The notes beneath the pieces were generated by a model. It was given only the letters and a program-made list of their open reading frames with translations. It searched no databases and had not been told where the DNA came from. A DNA stretch of 56,178 nucleotides from the NCBI GenBank assembly GCA_018366035.1, contig JAGZIW010000014.1, forward strand, positions 1 to 56,178, in the 5' to 3' direction. Below are positions 24,720-33,251 of the stretch, piece by piece; position 1 is the stretch's first letter, and the number at the start of each line of letters is the position of its first letter. The position numbers were made by a program, and so were the translations under genes. The stretch comes from Butyricicoccus pullicaecorum. Lineage in GTDB: Bacteria; Bacillota; Clostridia; Oscillospirales; Butyricicoccaceae.

Positions 24720-26111
24720 TCAAAATGCGATTTTCTTTGCCAGATAATGGGTGAGATCGTCGATCTTCACGCGCTCCTGCTCCATGGTATCACGGTCACG
24801 AACGGTGACACAGCCGTCTTGTTCGGTCTCAAAATCGACGGTGATGCAGAACGGGGTTCCGATTTCGTCCTCACGGCGATAGCGCTTGCCGATGGAACCG
24901 GCATCATCAAAGTCCACATTGAACTTTTTCGACAGCTTCTCCCAAATAGGCATTGCCTGTTCGGTGAGTTTTTTGGACAGCGGCAGAATCGCAGCCTTAA
25001 ACGGTGCGAGTGCCGGATGCAGACGCAGAACGGTGCGCACATCATCTTTACCATTCTTGTCCTGACCGACGACCTCCTCATCATAAGCCTCACACAGGAA
25101 CGCCAGCGCAACGCGGTCGGCACCCAGAGACGGCTCGATGACATAGGGGATATACTTTTCATTGCTTTCCTGATCGAAATATTCCATGGAAACACCGGAA
25201 GTATTCTGGTGCTGTGTCAGGTCAAAATCGGTACGGTCGGCAATGCCCCACAGCTCGCCCCAGCCAAACGGGAACAGGAACTCGATATCGGTCGTGGAAT
25301 TGGAATAGTGAGACAGCTCCTCTGGGTCATGGTCACGCAGGCGCAGGTTCTCGTCCTTCATGCCGAGAGAGAGCAGCCAGTTATGGCAGTAATCCTTCCA
25401 GTACTTGAACCATTCCAAATCCGTCCCGGGCTTACAGAAGAATTCCAGTTCCATCTGCTCAAACTCACGGGTACGGAAGGTAAAGTTGCCCGGGGTAATT
25501 TCGTTGCGGAAGGACTTGCCCACCTGTCCGACGCCGAAGGGCAGCTTTTTGCGGGTGGTGCGCTGGATATTCTGGAAGTTTACAAAAATGCCCTGTGCGG
25601 TCTCTGGACGCAGGAAAATCTCATTTTTTGCATTCTCGGTAACGCCCTGAAATGTCTTGAACATCAGGTTGAACTGACGGATATCTGTAAAGTTATGACC
25701 GCCGCAGTTCGGGCAGGCGATCTGATGCTCGGTGATATAGTCCATCATCTGCTGGTTGGACCAGCCTGCGGGATTTTCACCGGTGGTATCTTCAATCAGC
25801 TGATCGGCACGATGGCGTGTCTTACAGTCTTTGCAATCCATGAGCGGATCGGAGAACCCACCTACGTGACCGGATGCCACCCAAGTGGTCGGATTCATCA
25901 GGATTGCGGAATCCAGTCCCACGTTATAGGGAGATTCCTGCACAAACTTCTTGCGCCATGCTGCCTTGACATTGTTCTTAAACTCAACGCCAAGCGGGCC
26001 ATAATCCCATGTGTTTGCCAGACCGCCATAAATTTCCGAGCCGGCATAAACAAAACCGCGGCCTTTGCAAAGGGCTACGATTTTTTCCATGGTCTTTTCG
26101 CTGTTTTTCAT
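24720..26111 (-). CDS. glyS: Glycyl-tRNA synthetase, dimeric class II type
   Basis: A 463-residue single-chain (alpha2) glycine-tRNA ligase. It starts KIVALCKGRGFVYAGSEIYGG and has a zinc-binding insertion with CKDC and CPNC pairs near residues 95-160. Motif 2 lies around FRNEITPGNFTFRTREFEQMELEFF. The C-terminal anticodon-binding domain starts near 350 (DDVRTVLRLHPALAPFKAAILPL). AGGAGA before ATG 26111 favours this start over 26153. No T-box leader fits upstream; instead a GGCGTATA direct repeat lies at 26128-26144. Confidence 0.95.
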   Translation of the reverse strand: MKNSEKTMEKIVALCKGRGFVYAGSEIYGGLANTWDYGPLGVEFKNNVKAAWRKKFVQESPYNVGLDSAILMNPTTWVASGHVGGFSDPLMDCKDCKTRHRADQLIEDTTGENPAGWSNQQMMDYITEHQIACPNCGGHNFTDIRQFNLMFKTFQGVTENAKNEIFLRPETAQGIFVNFQNIQRTTRKKLPFGVGQVGKSFRNEITPGNFTFRTREFEQMELEFFCKPGTDLEWFKYWKDYCHNWLLSLGMKDENLRLRDHDPEELSHYSNSTTDIEFLFPFGWGELWGIADRTDFDLTQHQNTSGVSMEYFDQESNEKYIPYVIEPSLGADRVALAFLCEAYDEEVVGQDKNGKDDVRTVLRLHPALAPFKAAILPLSKKLTEQAMPIWEKLSKKFNVDFDDAGSIGKRYRREDEIGTPFCITVDFETEQDGCVTVRDRDTMEQERVKIDDLTHYLAKKIAF

Positions 26112-26127
26112 TTTATTTTCTCCTTTC

Positions 26128-26147
26128 GGCGTATATGGCGTATACGC
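26128..26147. repeat. Short direct repeat with palindrome upstream of glyS
   Basis: GGCGTATA occurs at 26128-26135 and 26137-26144, and the second copy forms the palindrome GCGTATACGC (26138-26147). It sits between the glyS start and a possible TATGAT -10 (26161-26156, minus strand), so it would lie in the early leader. Confidence 0.4.
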
Positions 26148-26225
26148 ACCCAAAAATCATATACAGTCAGTTTAACAGCTTTCCGTACAAAGTCAAGGGC
26201 AAAGCCTGTTTTTATCCAAAAGATT

Positions 26226-27071
26226 TCAGCAGCAGTCCCAATTGTATAGAACGCTGCTGAAATCGCGCTTTTCCAAATCCGCACGGGCAATAAAGAAATT
26301 GCCTACGCCGCAATCTCCCCACAGCACATAATCCATGCCGTCAACCATTTCGGAATCCATCTGAAACAGCAGCGTATCATAGCGCTGATATGGTTCCGTA
26401 AATTCTCTTGGGTCGCTCTGCGTAAAAAATGGATATCCCAGCATACGATGTCCGGTTACTTCCAGTGCATCATAGAGATACTGCCGTTCTGTTCCATTCA
26501 AAATCGTATAAGAGGACACCTCTCCAATTTCTTCCCCAAGGGTTTCCTGCATGATGATGCGGAACAGCGGGTCAAAGAGATAGCTATCCGGACTTATATA
26601 GCACATCTCTCTGCACACAGAAACCGCTGCCTCCCTGCAAACTGGTGTATATCCTTCCTCCCCTGCTTCTTGCGGAATTCCCAAGGCGCGCACAGCCTGT
26701 GCCGTTACAGAGCGGTCGATTTGTTCGTGGTATACCACACGGAACGTATCCTGCTGGTCCGGCGCTTCGAAATCCAATCCGCACACATCATCTGGCGCAA
26801 TGAAAAATTGCAGCATGCCTGTCTGCGGCAAAGGCGCTTCTGTCTTGGTGTCATCGAAATTGATTTGCGCCAGCAGAAGCAGCTTTTCGCCCCTTGAATC
26901 GGTTGGATACGGCTTTTGCAGATCCCAATAGGGCAAGCCGCCGAACTTGCTGTCAAAAAGCGTCGGCACACGGTCGGGCTGTATAGTCAGCGCATACGCC
27001 TGCTGTCCGGTTCTTCTCTTGATTTCTTCTACAATTTTCGCGATTCGTTCAGTGGGTGCCTGTTTGTCCAT
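26226..27071 (-). CDS. DUF1963 (YwqG-like) protein
   Basis: A 281-residue soluble protein of the DUF1963/YwqG family. Recognisable features are SKFGGLPYWDLQKPYP, LLLLAQINFDD, GMLQFFIAPDD and the C-terminal LLLFQMDSEMVDGMDYVLWGDCGVGNFFIARADLEKRDFSSVLYNWDCC. GGAGGAGG before ATG 27071 sets the start. The family has no established biochemical role. No signal peptide or membrane segment is present. It is monocistronic between glyS and tRNA-Pro. Confidence 0.85.
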   Translation of the reverse strand: MDKQAPTERIAKIVEEIKRRTGQQAYALTIQPDRVPTLFDSKFGGLPYWDLQKPYPTDSRGEKLLLLAQINFDDTKTEAPLPQTGMLQFFIAPDDVCGLDFEAPDQQDTFRVVYHEQIDRSVTAQAVRALGIPQEAGEEGYTPVCREAAVSVCREMCYISPDSYLFDPLFRIIMQETLGEEIGEVSSYTILNGTERQYLYDALEVTGHRMLGYPFFTQSDPREFTEPYQRYDTLLFQMDSEMVDGMDYVLWGDCGVGNFFIARADLEKRDFSSVLYNWDCC

Positions 27072-27191
27072 TTGTCTGCCTCCTCCGGCGTTTGATTCTG
27101 ATACTAGAATACCGGAAAATCCGAAATCTGTCATCTGTTTTGCCGGCATTTGCCACGAAAAATTTTTACTGCTTTTTTATGATTTTAGGGC

Positions 27192-27220
27192 TTGACGACT
27201 GATTCCTTTCGTGTTAGAAT
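27192..27220 (+). promoter_or_regulatory. Promoter of tRNA-Pro(UGG)
   Basis: TTGACG (27192-27197) and TAGAAT (27215-27220) are spaced by 17 bases and end 23 bases before the tRNA. Confidence 0.7.
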
Positions 27221-27243
27221 AAATAAGCAATTTAGCGAGAGCA

Positions 27244-27320
27244 TCGAGGTGTAGCGCAGCTGGTAGCGCGCCTGCTTTGGGAGCAGGATGCCGCAGGTTC
27301 AAGTCCTGTCACCTCGACCA
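27244..27320 (+). tRNA. tRNA-Pro (anticodon UGG)
   Basis: The acceptor stem TCGAGGT/ACCTCGA is complete, the anticodon arm is CCTGC-TTTGGGA-GCAGG (anticodon TGG), the T-loop is TTCAAGT, and CCA is encoded. It shares most of its acceptor and T-arm with the tRNA-Pro at 44542. Confidence 0.96.
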
Positions 27321-27329
27321 ACCCACCCA

Positions 27330-27360
27330 AACCCCCGTTCCATGTGGACGGGGGTTCCTT
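27330..27360 (+). terminator. Hairpin terminator after tRNA-Pro(UGG)
   Basis: AACCCCCGT (27330-27338) pairs with ACGGGGGTT (27348-27356), followed by CCTTC, a weak T-tract. Some read-through into the deformylase-like gene is possible because no other promoter is obvious before that gene. Confidence 0.6.
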
Positions 27361-27404
27361 CATATCCAAACCAATTTGTGAGTTCTATTGTTGGAGGAAA
27401 TACA

Positions 27405-27815
27405 ATGGTAAGAGAAATTTGCAGAGATATTTCCCTGCTTTCCCAAAAGTCCGAACCCGCCACACCAGAGGATCTTTCTCTGGCGGCAGACCTGCTGGAG
27501 ACGCTGCAAGCCCACAAGGAGGGCTGCGTCGGCATGGCATGCAATATGATCGGCATATGCAAACGCATCATCGTATTTGAAAGCGAAGGCGGCTACATGA
27601 CCATGTTCAATCCGGAAATCATAAAGCAGTCCGGACTGTATGAGACCGAGGAGGGCTGTCTTTCCCTTGCAGGTACGCGAAAGACAAAGCGCTGGAAATC
27701 CATCAAAGTACAATATCAAAATGAAAATTTCCAGACACGCCTGAAAACCTTTACCGGCTGGACTGCTCAAATCATTCAGCATGAAATCGACCACTGTGAA
27801 GGAATCCTCATCTAA
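27405..27815 (+). CDS. Peptide deformylase-like protein with altered motif I
   Basis: A 136-residue protein of the Def family. The metal-site motifs EEGCLSL (Cys ligand) and QHEIDH (HExxH) are intact. Motif I, normally GLAAxQxG, reads GMACNMIG, so the catalytic-site Gln is replaced by Met. I recall similar NMIG variants being annotated as deformylases in other Firmicutes. GGAGG sits 7-8 bases before ATG 27405; the frame is open upstream only through the tRNA. It could be a true deformylase, a specialised one, or an antibiotic-insensitive paralogue. It lies 85 bases after tRNA-Pro. Confidence 0.82.
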   Translation: MVREICRDISLLSQKSEPATPEDLSLAADLLETLQAHKEGCVGMACNMIGICKRIIVFESEGGYMTMFNPEIIKQSGLYETEEGCLSLAGTRKTKRWKSIKVQYQNENFQTRLKTFTGWTAQIIQHEIDHCEGILI

Positions 27816-27823
27816 AGACCGAA

Positions 27824-27857
27824 AAAAATCCCATCTGAAAAATCAGATGGGATTTTT
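27824..27857. terminator. Bidirectional intrinsic terminator
   Basis: A 15-bp stem, AAAAATCCCATCTGA (27824-27838) with TCAGATGGGATTTTT (27843-27857), separates the deformylase-like gene from the convergent ABC operon; both flanks are A/T tracts. Confidence 0.85.
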
Positions 27858-27861
27858 GTTC

Positions 27862-28584
27862 TTAAAGCACCTGTGAGAGGAACTCACGCAGTCTGGGGTG
27901 CTGTGGGTTTGTGAAAAATGACTCCGGCTCATTCTGCTCCGCCACAACGCCGCCGTCCATAAAGAGCACACGGGTCGCAACCGAGCGCGCAAAGCCCATT
28001 TCATGGGTCACAACCACCATGGTCATTCCCTCGTCTGCAAGCTCTTTCATAAGGTTCAATACCTCGCCGACCATTTCCGGATCCAGTGCAGAGGTTGGCT
28101 CATCAAACAGCATCACATCAGGATTCATGGCAAGGGCGCGTGCAATTGCAATACGCTGCTGCTGTCCGCCGGAAAGCTGCTTCGGGTAGGCATCTGCCTT
28201 ATCCGGCAAGCCGACACGCCCCAAAAGCTCGAGCGCCCGTGCATCTGCCTGCTCGGCGGTCATAAGCCCCAGCTTTACCGGCGCCAGCTTGATATTCTCA
28301 CGCACGGTCAGATGGGGAAACAGATTGAACTGCTGGAACACCATGCCCATTTTCTGGCGCATTTTATTGATATCATTCTTCGGGTCTGTGATATCGACCC
28401 CTTCAAAGGTAACGGTTCCGCTGCTTGGCTGTTCGAGCAGGTTCAGGCAGCGCAGAAAGGTAGACTTACCCGAACCAGAGGGTCCAATGACAACTACCTT
28501 TTCTCCCTTTTCGATATGTTCGTTGATGCCCTTGAGCACCAGATGATCCCCATACGCTTTTTCCAGATTTTTAACGCTTATCAC
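27862..28584 (-). CDS. Polar amino acid ABC transporter, ATP-binding protein (GlnQ/HisP type)
   Basis: A 240-residue ATPase of an amino acid importer. Walker A is GPSGSGKST, the signature is LSGGQQQRIAIARALA, and Walker B is VMLFDEPTSALD followed by the switch His in VVTHEMGFA. The start is GTG 28584, with GAGGAGG about 10 bases upstream, and it overlaps the end of the permease gene by 14 bases. It is the last gene of the operon binding protein, permease, ATPase. Confidence 0.93.
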   Translation of the reverse strand: MISVKNLEKAYGDHLVLKGINEHIEKGEKVVVIGPSGSGKSTFLRCLNLLEQPSSGTVTFEGVDITDPKNDINKMRQKMGMVFQQFNLFPHLTVRENIKLAPVKLGLMTAEQADARALELLGRVGLPDKADAYPKQLSGGQQQRIAIARALAMNPDVMLFDEPTSALDPEMVGEVLNLMKELADEGMTMVVVTHEMGFARSVATRVLFMDGGVVAEQNEPESFFTNPQHPRLREFLSQVL

Positions 28585-29353
28585 TTTCGCGCAGCCTCCT
28601 CTCGAATATCGCAAGCAGCTTGGTCATAATGAGAACAATCACAAGATATATGATCGCTAGGCTGACATAGGGCACGATTGCATTATAGGTCTTGCTGACA
28701 ATGACCTTTGCCGCCTGTGTCAAGTCCTGTACGGAGATGACCATAACAACCGAGGTTTCCTTCACGAGGGTAATCATCTCATTGCCGAGTGCAGGCAGAA
28801 TGTTTTTGATTGCCTGCGGCACGATGATGTAGCGCATGGTCTGTACATAGTTGAGTCCCAGCGAGCGTCCTGCCTCCATCTGTCCCTGATCGACCGACAT
28901 AATACCCGAGCGCACGATTTCGGCAACATACGCGCCGGAGTTGATGCCAAAGGTCAAAATCGCACACCATGTGGTCTCGATGGAGCCAAGCTTGGGCACC
29001 ATAATGACAAAGCACATGAGGAGCAGCTGTACCATGACCGGCGTTCCGCGAATGATGGTCAGATACAGCTTGCACAGCGCGTTGGCAGCACGCAGCAGCA
29101 CATTGGGCTTTGTTCGCTTGGAATCGTGTGCAGAGCGCACGACTGCGACCAACACACCAATGATAATGCCCAAGACGAGCGCACCTACCGCAATCATAAA
29201 GGTGGTTTGCAGACCGCTTACAAAAAACTTCCAGCGGTCCTCAAAAACAAAGGTCTGGAAAATATCATAAATAAATTTCTGAAAGCCTGCGGGCAGACTG
29301 GCAATCCAGTCGGGCATTGTGCTCAGCCAATCGGCAAATTTCATAATTGGCAT
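28571..29353 (-). CDS. Polar amino acid ABC transporter, permease (HisM/GlnP type)
   Basis: A 260-residue inner-membrane permease with several hydrophobic segments and the EAA-type loop EAGRSLGLNYVQTMRYIIVPQAIKNILPALGNE that contacts the ATPase. GGAGG lies 11 bases before ATG 29353 (a second ATG three codons in is too far). A single permease gene implies a homodimeric channel. It is about 90 bases downstream of the binding-protein gene. Confidence 0.92.
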   Translation of the reverse strand: MPIMKFADWLSTMPDWIASLPAGFQKFIYDIFQTFVFEDRWKFFVSGLQTTFMIAVGALVLGIIIGVLVAVVRSAHDSKRTKPNVLLRAANALCKLYLTIIRGTPVMVQLLLMCFVIMVPKLGSIETTWCAILTFGINSGAYVAEIVRSGIMSVDQGQMEAGRSLGLNYVQTMRYIIVPQAIKNILPALGNEMITLVKETSVVMVISVQDLTQAAKVIVSKTYNAIVPYVSLAIIYLVIVLIMTKLLAIFERRLRESDKR

Positions 29354-29440
29354 AACCAGAGATACCTCCTTTTTCTCTCATACTCCAGTAAAACAAGGGC
29401 AAGGGGCGGCTCAAGCCGTCCCTTGCGTCTAAGCTTTGGA

Positions 29441-30214
29441 TCACTCATGGATATACTGTGCAATGATTTTGTCAATGGTGCCATCACTCTTGAGCTCCTC
29501 CAGTGCACCATTGATCTTATCTGTCAGTTCGTTGTTGTCCTTTGCGATTGCTGCTGCATAATCCTCGGCTGCATATTCTGTATCCAGAATCTTCAGCCCC
29601 TCGTTTGCCTCCACATAAGCCTTTGCCGGTGCGTTGTCGATAACGACTGCATCGATCTGACCATTTACCAGAGCCTGCGTTGCAACTACACCGGACTCAA
29701 AGCGCTGTACATACTCCTCACCGAGATCATCTGTGCAGTACAGGTCACCGGTGGTGCCAGTCTGTACCCCAACCTTCTTTCCGGTCAGGTCCTCTACCTT
29801 AGCGATTGCAGAATCCTCTGCAACGATGATCGACTGGATACCGGTTGCATAAGAATCTGTAAAGTTTACCTGCTCCTCACGGTCCGGCGTAACGGTCATG
29901 CCAGCCATTGCGAAGTCCAGCTGTCCCGCATTGAGCGCCGGAATCAGTGCATCAAATTCCATATTGATGATTTCAAGCTCCATACCGAGCTTGTCGGCAA
30001 TCGCCTTGGCAATATCCGCATCAATGCCAATGACATTGTTGCTCTCGTCTACCATTTCGTAAGGCGGGAAGGTTGCATTGGTTCCCATGCGCAGGGTGCC
30101 GCCCTCCGCCTGTGCGTCTGCGCCGTTTGTGCTGCTGCCGCCGCAGCCTGCCATTACACCAAAGGTCAACATAAACATTGCGAGCAGTCCTGCCAGTTTT
30201 TTCTTCATACCCAT
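29441..30214 (-). CDS. Polar amino acid ABC transporter, substrate-binding lipoprotein
   Basis: A 257-residue extracellular binding lipoprotein. The signal peptide ends in the lipobox VMAGC, followed by a Gly/Ser linker and an SBP_bac_3 domain (MGTNATFPPYEMVDESNNVIGIDADIAKAIADKLG). GGAGG precedes ATG 30214. The ligand, probably a polar or charged amino acid, cannot be assigned from sequence. It is the first gene of the importer operon. Confidence 0.92.
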   Translation of the reverse strand: MGMKKKLAGLLAMFMLTFGVMAGCGGSSTNGADAQAEGGTLRMGTNATFPPYEMVDESNNVIGIDADIAKAIADKLGMELEIINMEFDALIPALNAGQLDFAMAGMTVTPDREEQVNFTDSYATGIQSIIVAEDSAIAKVEDLTGKKVGVQTGTTGDLYCTDDLGEEYVQRFESGVVATQALVNGQIDAVVIDNAPAKAYVEANEGLKILDTEYAAEDYAAAIAKDNNELTDKINGALEELKSDGTIDKIIAQYIHE

Positions 30215-30256
30215 TTTCTATTCCTCCAAAAATTCTGTAACATTTGATTGAGTATT

Positions 30257-30284
30257 ATTATACACCCTTTTACATAAATTGCAA
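30257..30284 (-). promoter_or_regulatory. Promoter of the amino acid ABC operon
   Basis: On the minus strand TTGCAA (30284-30279) and TATAAT (30262-30257) are spaced by 16 bases, about 43 bases before the binding-protein start. Between here and 30612, the only other supportable signal is the extended -10 of the MBOAT gene. Confidence 0.7.
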
Positions 30285-30474
30285 CCGCTTTTGTCAGAAC
30301 TTCTCTTGCCGAAGTCACATTTTTTTGCCCATTTTGCCTTCAAAATCCGTCACATTGTACAATGTTTTTCTTTTCTTACTTTTGAGTAAATATTTTTATG
30401 TATATTTATTCAATTGTGTTTTGAGCGCTTTGCCGCAAAGCTGCCGAATTTTTCTATCCGATTGCCCTTTTTTA

Positions 30475-30483
30475 TGCTATAAT
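30475..30483 (+). promoter_or_regulatory. Extended -10 promoter element of the MBOAT operon
   Basis: TGCTATAAT fits an extended -10 (TGnTATAAT). No good -35 lies at the correct distance. It is about 130 bases before the MBOAT start, leaving a long leader in which I see no known element. Confidence 0.5.
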
Positions 30484-30612
30484 AAACGGAAACGAGGGCG
30501 CTTCCAGCTTGCTTTGCATCTTTTTCTGATAGAAAACGATATTTTTTCGAACTTTATTCGCATCGCAGCCATGCCCTCCATTCTATTTATGCTGCATGTA
30601 TGGGAGGATATC

Positions 30613-32055
30613 ATGCTATTCAACTCTTATTTATTTATGCTGTTTTTCCTGCCGCTCTGTCTTGCCGGCTGGTTTCTCACCCCCGCTCGAACAGCGCCGC
30701 TGTTCCTGCTCGCCATGTCGCTCTGGTTCTATGCCGCCAATGACCCCTATGGACTGCCCGTTCTGATTGCAAGCGCACTCATCAACTGGTGCATCGGACG
30801 CAGGCTCACCAAAACGCCTTCCAAAAGCTGGCTCGTTCTTGGGCTGGTTCTCAATCTCGGCACACTCGGCGTCCTCAAATATCTGAACTTTGTCCTGCAC
30901 AATCTCAACCGCTTTGTCGGCACCGACTTTGGTGCAGTTTCCCTGCTGCTTCCGCTCGGCATCAGCTTTTTTACCTTTCAGCAGGTTGCCTATCTGATTG
31001 ATGCCTACCACGGCAAGGCAGAGACCTATGCCCTGCCTGAATACGCGCTCTTCGTCTCCTTCTTCCCCTATGTCATGAGCGGCCCGATTGCATTTCACAG
31101 CGAAATCATACCGCAGCTGCGCGACCCGCGAACACACACCCTCAACTGGGAAAATTTTGCCCGCGGGCTGACTCTCATCAGCTACGGCCTCGCCAAAAAA
31201 GTGCTCTTGGCAGATATCCTTGGACAGGCAGTCAACGTGGCGTGGAACGATGTGCAGCATCTCAGCACGGCAACCGCACTGGTTGCCATGTTCTCCTACA
31301 CCTTCCAGCTTTATTTTGACTTTTCCGGCTACTGTGATATCGCTGCCGGTACCGCAAAGATGATTGGCATTGATTTGCCGCGCAACTTCAATTCCCCCTA
31401 CCGCGCCTGCTCCATCACCGAATTCTGGAAGCGCTGGCACATGACCATGACCCGCTTTTTCACCCAATATTTGTATATCCCGCTCGGCGGCTCCCGCAAG
31501 GGATTTGCACGCACCTGTCTCAACACCATGGTCGTGTTCCTGTTTTCCGGACTGTGGCACGGCGCCAGCTGGACCTTCATTGTATGGGGCGGACTGCATG
31601 GGCTTGCGCTCACCCTCGCCAAGATTCGCGACCACTTTACAGACAAGCGCCTGCCCAAGCCGCTCGGCTGGCTTCTAACCTTTCTGTTTGTCAATCTGGC
31701 ATGGGTATTTTTCCGTGCTCCGAGCCTCACCAGCGCACACATTTTCTTCCAAAAGCTGTTTTCCAATACGTGGTGGGGGCTGCCATACAGCATGTATTCC
31801 TGCTTCATGGTCACAGAGGCAAAGGCTGTCAACCAGCTCATGCACCTGCAAAGTGAGACACTCGGACTCGCTGCGACCATTTTCTTTCTGGTGCTCGCGC
31901 TCGTTCTGTCGCTCCTGCCGCACAATGCAATCACACGCACGCTGGGAGAGCGTTTCCGTCCGTCTGCATTGCAGCTGAGCATTTCCACCGTGCTGTTGGT
32001 TTGGAGTATCCTTTCCTTCACCGGCATCAGCACTTTCCTGTATTTCAACTTCTAA
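30613..32055 (+). CDS. MBOAT-family O-acyltransferase (AlgI/DltB-like)
   Basis: A 480-residue multi-spanning membrane acyltransferase. MBOAT landmarks are LLPLGISFFTFQQVAYLID, PYVMSGPI, YDFSGYCDIAAG-type LYFDFSGYCDIAAG, NSPYRACSITEFWKRWHMTMTRFF, and SGLWHGASWTFIVWGGLHG with the catalytic His. GGAGG sits before ATG 30613; the longer frame to 30244 has no support. Relatives transfer acetyl groups to surface polysaccharides or cell-wall polymers. The companion gene 14 bases downstream fits the usual MBOAT plus SGNH-like pairing. Confidence 0.92.
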   Translation: MLFNSYLFMLFFLPLCLAGWFLTPARTAPLFLLAMSLWFYAANDPYGLPVLIASALINWCIGRRLTKTPSKSWLVLGLVLNLGTLGVLKYLNFVLHNLNRFVGTDFGAVSLLLPLGISFFTFQQVAYLIDAYHGKAETYALPEYALFVSFFPYVMSGPIAFHSEIIPQLRDPRTHTLNWENFARGLTLISYGLAKKVLLADILGQAVNVAWNDVQHLSTATALVAMFSYTFQLYFDFSGYCDIAAGTAKMIGIDLPRNFNSPYRACSITEFWKRWHMTMTRFFTQYLYIPLGGSRKGFARTCLNTMVVFLFSGLWHGASWTFIVWGGLHGLALTLAKIRDHFTDKRLPKPLGWLLTFLFVNLAWVFFRAPSLTSAHIFFQKLFSNTWWGLPYSMYSCFMVTEAKAVNQLMHLQSETLGLAATIFFLVLALVLSLLPHNAITRTLGERFRPSALQLSISTVLLVWSILSFTGISTFLYFNF

Positions 32056-32069
32056 AAGGAGGATTCTCT

Positions 32070-33128
32070 GTGTACAAACAATATGCACTGCGGCTCATCG
32101 GCGCATCTGTCGGGCTGCTGCTTGTATGTGCGGCGACGGTTTTTCTGCTCGACCCTGCCTTTCAATACCATCTGCCGTTTGCCGGCATTGAGGCAACCTA
32201 TACCAACGAGCGATATCAGAACGCAGGACTCATCAAAAATGAGGACTATGATTCCATCTGCATCGGCTCCTCCGTCACGTCCAATTTCCATGCCAGCTGG
32301 TTTGACGAACGCTTTGGCGGCAAAACCCTGAAGGTCAGCTATCCCGGCGGCACCTTTTCCGACTTCGACCTTGCACTCGAAACCGCCTACGCCACGCATG
32401 ATATCAAGCAGGTTTATTGGAGCCTCGATCCCAAGCTGCTGTCTGCCGACCCCAAAGACTCCCATGAAATGCCGACCTATCTCTATGACTTCAATCCGCT
32501 CAATGATTTGCAATATCTGCTCAACAAGGATATCCTGCTCGAATCCTGCGCTGCCTCTGCCCTTGCCAGCCTGACGCATACCCATACCGAGCTGGACGAA
32601 GCCTTCATATGGGAGACTCCCGACACGCGCTATGGTCTTGATGTGGCAATCGCCTCCTACCGGCGTCCCGAGGACATTGGCTTTCAATATGACCGCCATG
32701 TATTCAACGAGGCGCTGCGCGCCAATCTGGAAATCATCGACAAATGGGTAGACGGGCACCCTGAGACAACCTTCTATCTATATTTTCCGCCTTATTCCAC
32801 CCTGTATTTTGACAGCATCAAGCGGCAGGGACAGATCGATGCCATGATGTTCCTGCTCTATGATACCGCAAACCGCTACAAGGATAAGGAAAATGTTCGC
32901 TTTTACAGCTTTATTGACCAAAACGCAATCACCACGAACTATGATAACTACACGGACATGGTGCATTACCGCAGCGAGGTCAATCGATATATTGTAGATT
33001 ATATGGCGGACAATCCCCCTATGGACGACGCTGCTGTTTCTGCCCTTGCCAGCCATCTGCGCTCTCTCATGGAAAACTATGATTTTGACAGTCTCTATCC
33101 GCCCTCCGTGCAGGACAAATACAAATAG
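32070..33128 (+). CDS. MBOAT-associated exported protein (SGNH/DltD-like)
   Basis: A 352-residue protein with one N-terminal membrane anchor (about 8-28) and a large extracytoplasmic part. SICIGSSVTSNF resembles the nucleophile block of SGNH/GDSL-type acyl-transfer partners, and FYLYFPPYSTLYF comes later in the domain. The start is GTG 32070 with AAGGAGG six bases upstream; no ATG fits. It is coupled to the MBOAT gene, so it probably completes O-acetylation of an exported glycan (inference). A full catalytic triad is not evident by eye. Confidence 0.72.
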   Translation: MYKQYALRLIGASVGLLLVCAATVFLLDPAFQYHLPFAGIEATYTNERYQNAGLIKNEDYDSICIGSSVTSNFHASWFDERFGGKTLKVSYPGGTFSDFDLALETAYATHDIKQVYWSLDPKLLSADPKDSHEMPTYLYDFNPLNDLQYLLNKDILLESCAASALASLTHTHTELDEAFIWETPDTRYGLDVAIASYRRPEDIGFQYDRHVFNEALRANLEIIDKWVDGHPETTFYLYFPPYSTLYFDSIKRQGQIDAMMFLLYDTANRYKDKENVRFYSFIDQNAITTNYDNYTDMVHYRSEVNRYIVDYMADNPPMDDAAVSALASHLRSLMENYDFDSLYPPSVQDKYK

Positions 33129-33167
33129 ACAATCACGATCACTGGCAGGGCGGTTTGGCGCAAAGCA

Positions 33168-33202
33168 AAAAATTCCGAGGATAGATACCTCGGAATTTTT
33201 TT
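33168..33202 (+). terminator. Intrinsic terminator of the MBOAT operon
   Basis: AAAAATTCCGAGG (33168-33180) pairs with CCTCGGAATTTTT (33188-33200) over a 7-base loop, with further T after it. Confidence 0.85.
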
Positions 33203-33251
33203 ATGCGCAGACCAAAGGCACAGTTTCATGTCCCTTCAAACGCCTGCATTT

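Noticed and set aside
26112..26225. Glycine T-box upstream of glyS
   Set aside because: The gap between glyS and the neighbouring gene is far too short for a T-box and has no GGGTGGNACC motif.
24618..26249. A 543-codon plus-strand ORF
   Set aside because: It is antisense to the well-supported glycyl-tRNA synthetase; its length comes from codon bias of the real gene.
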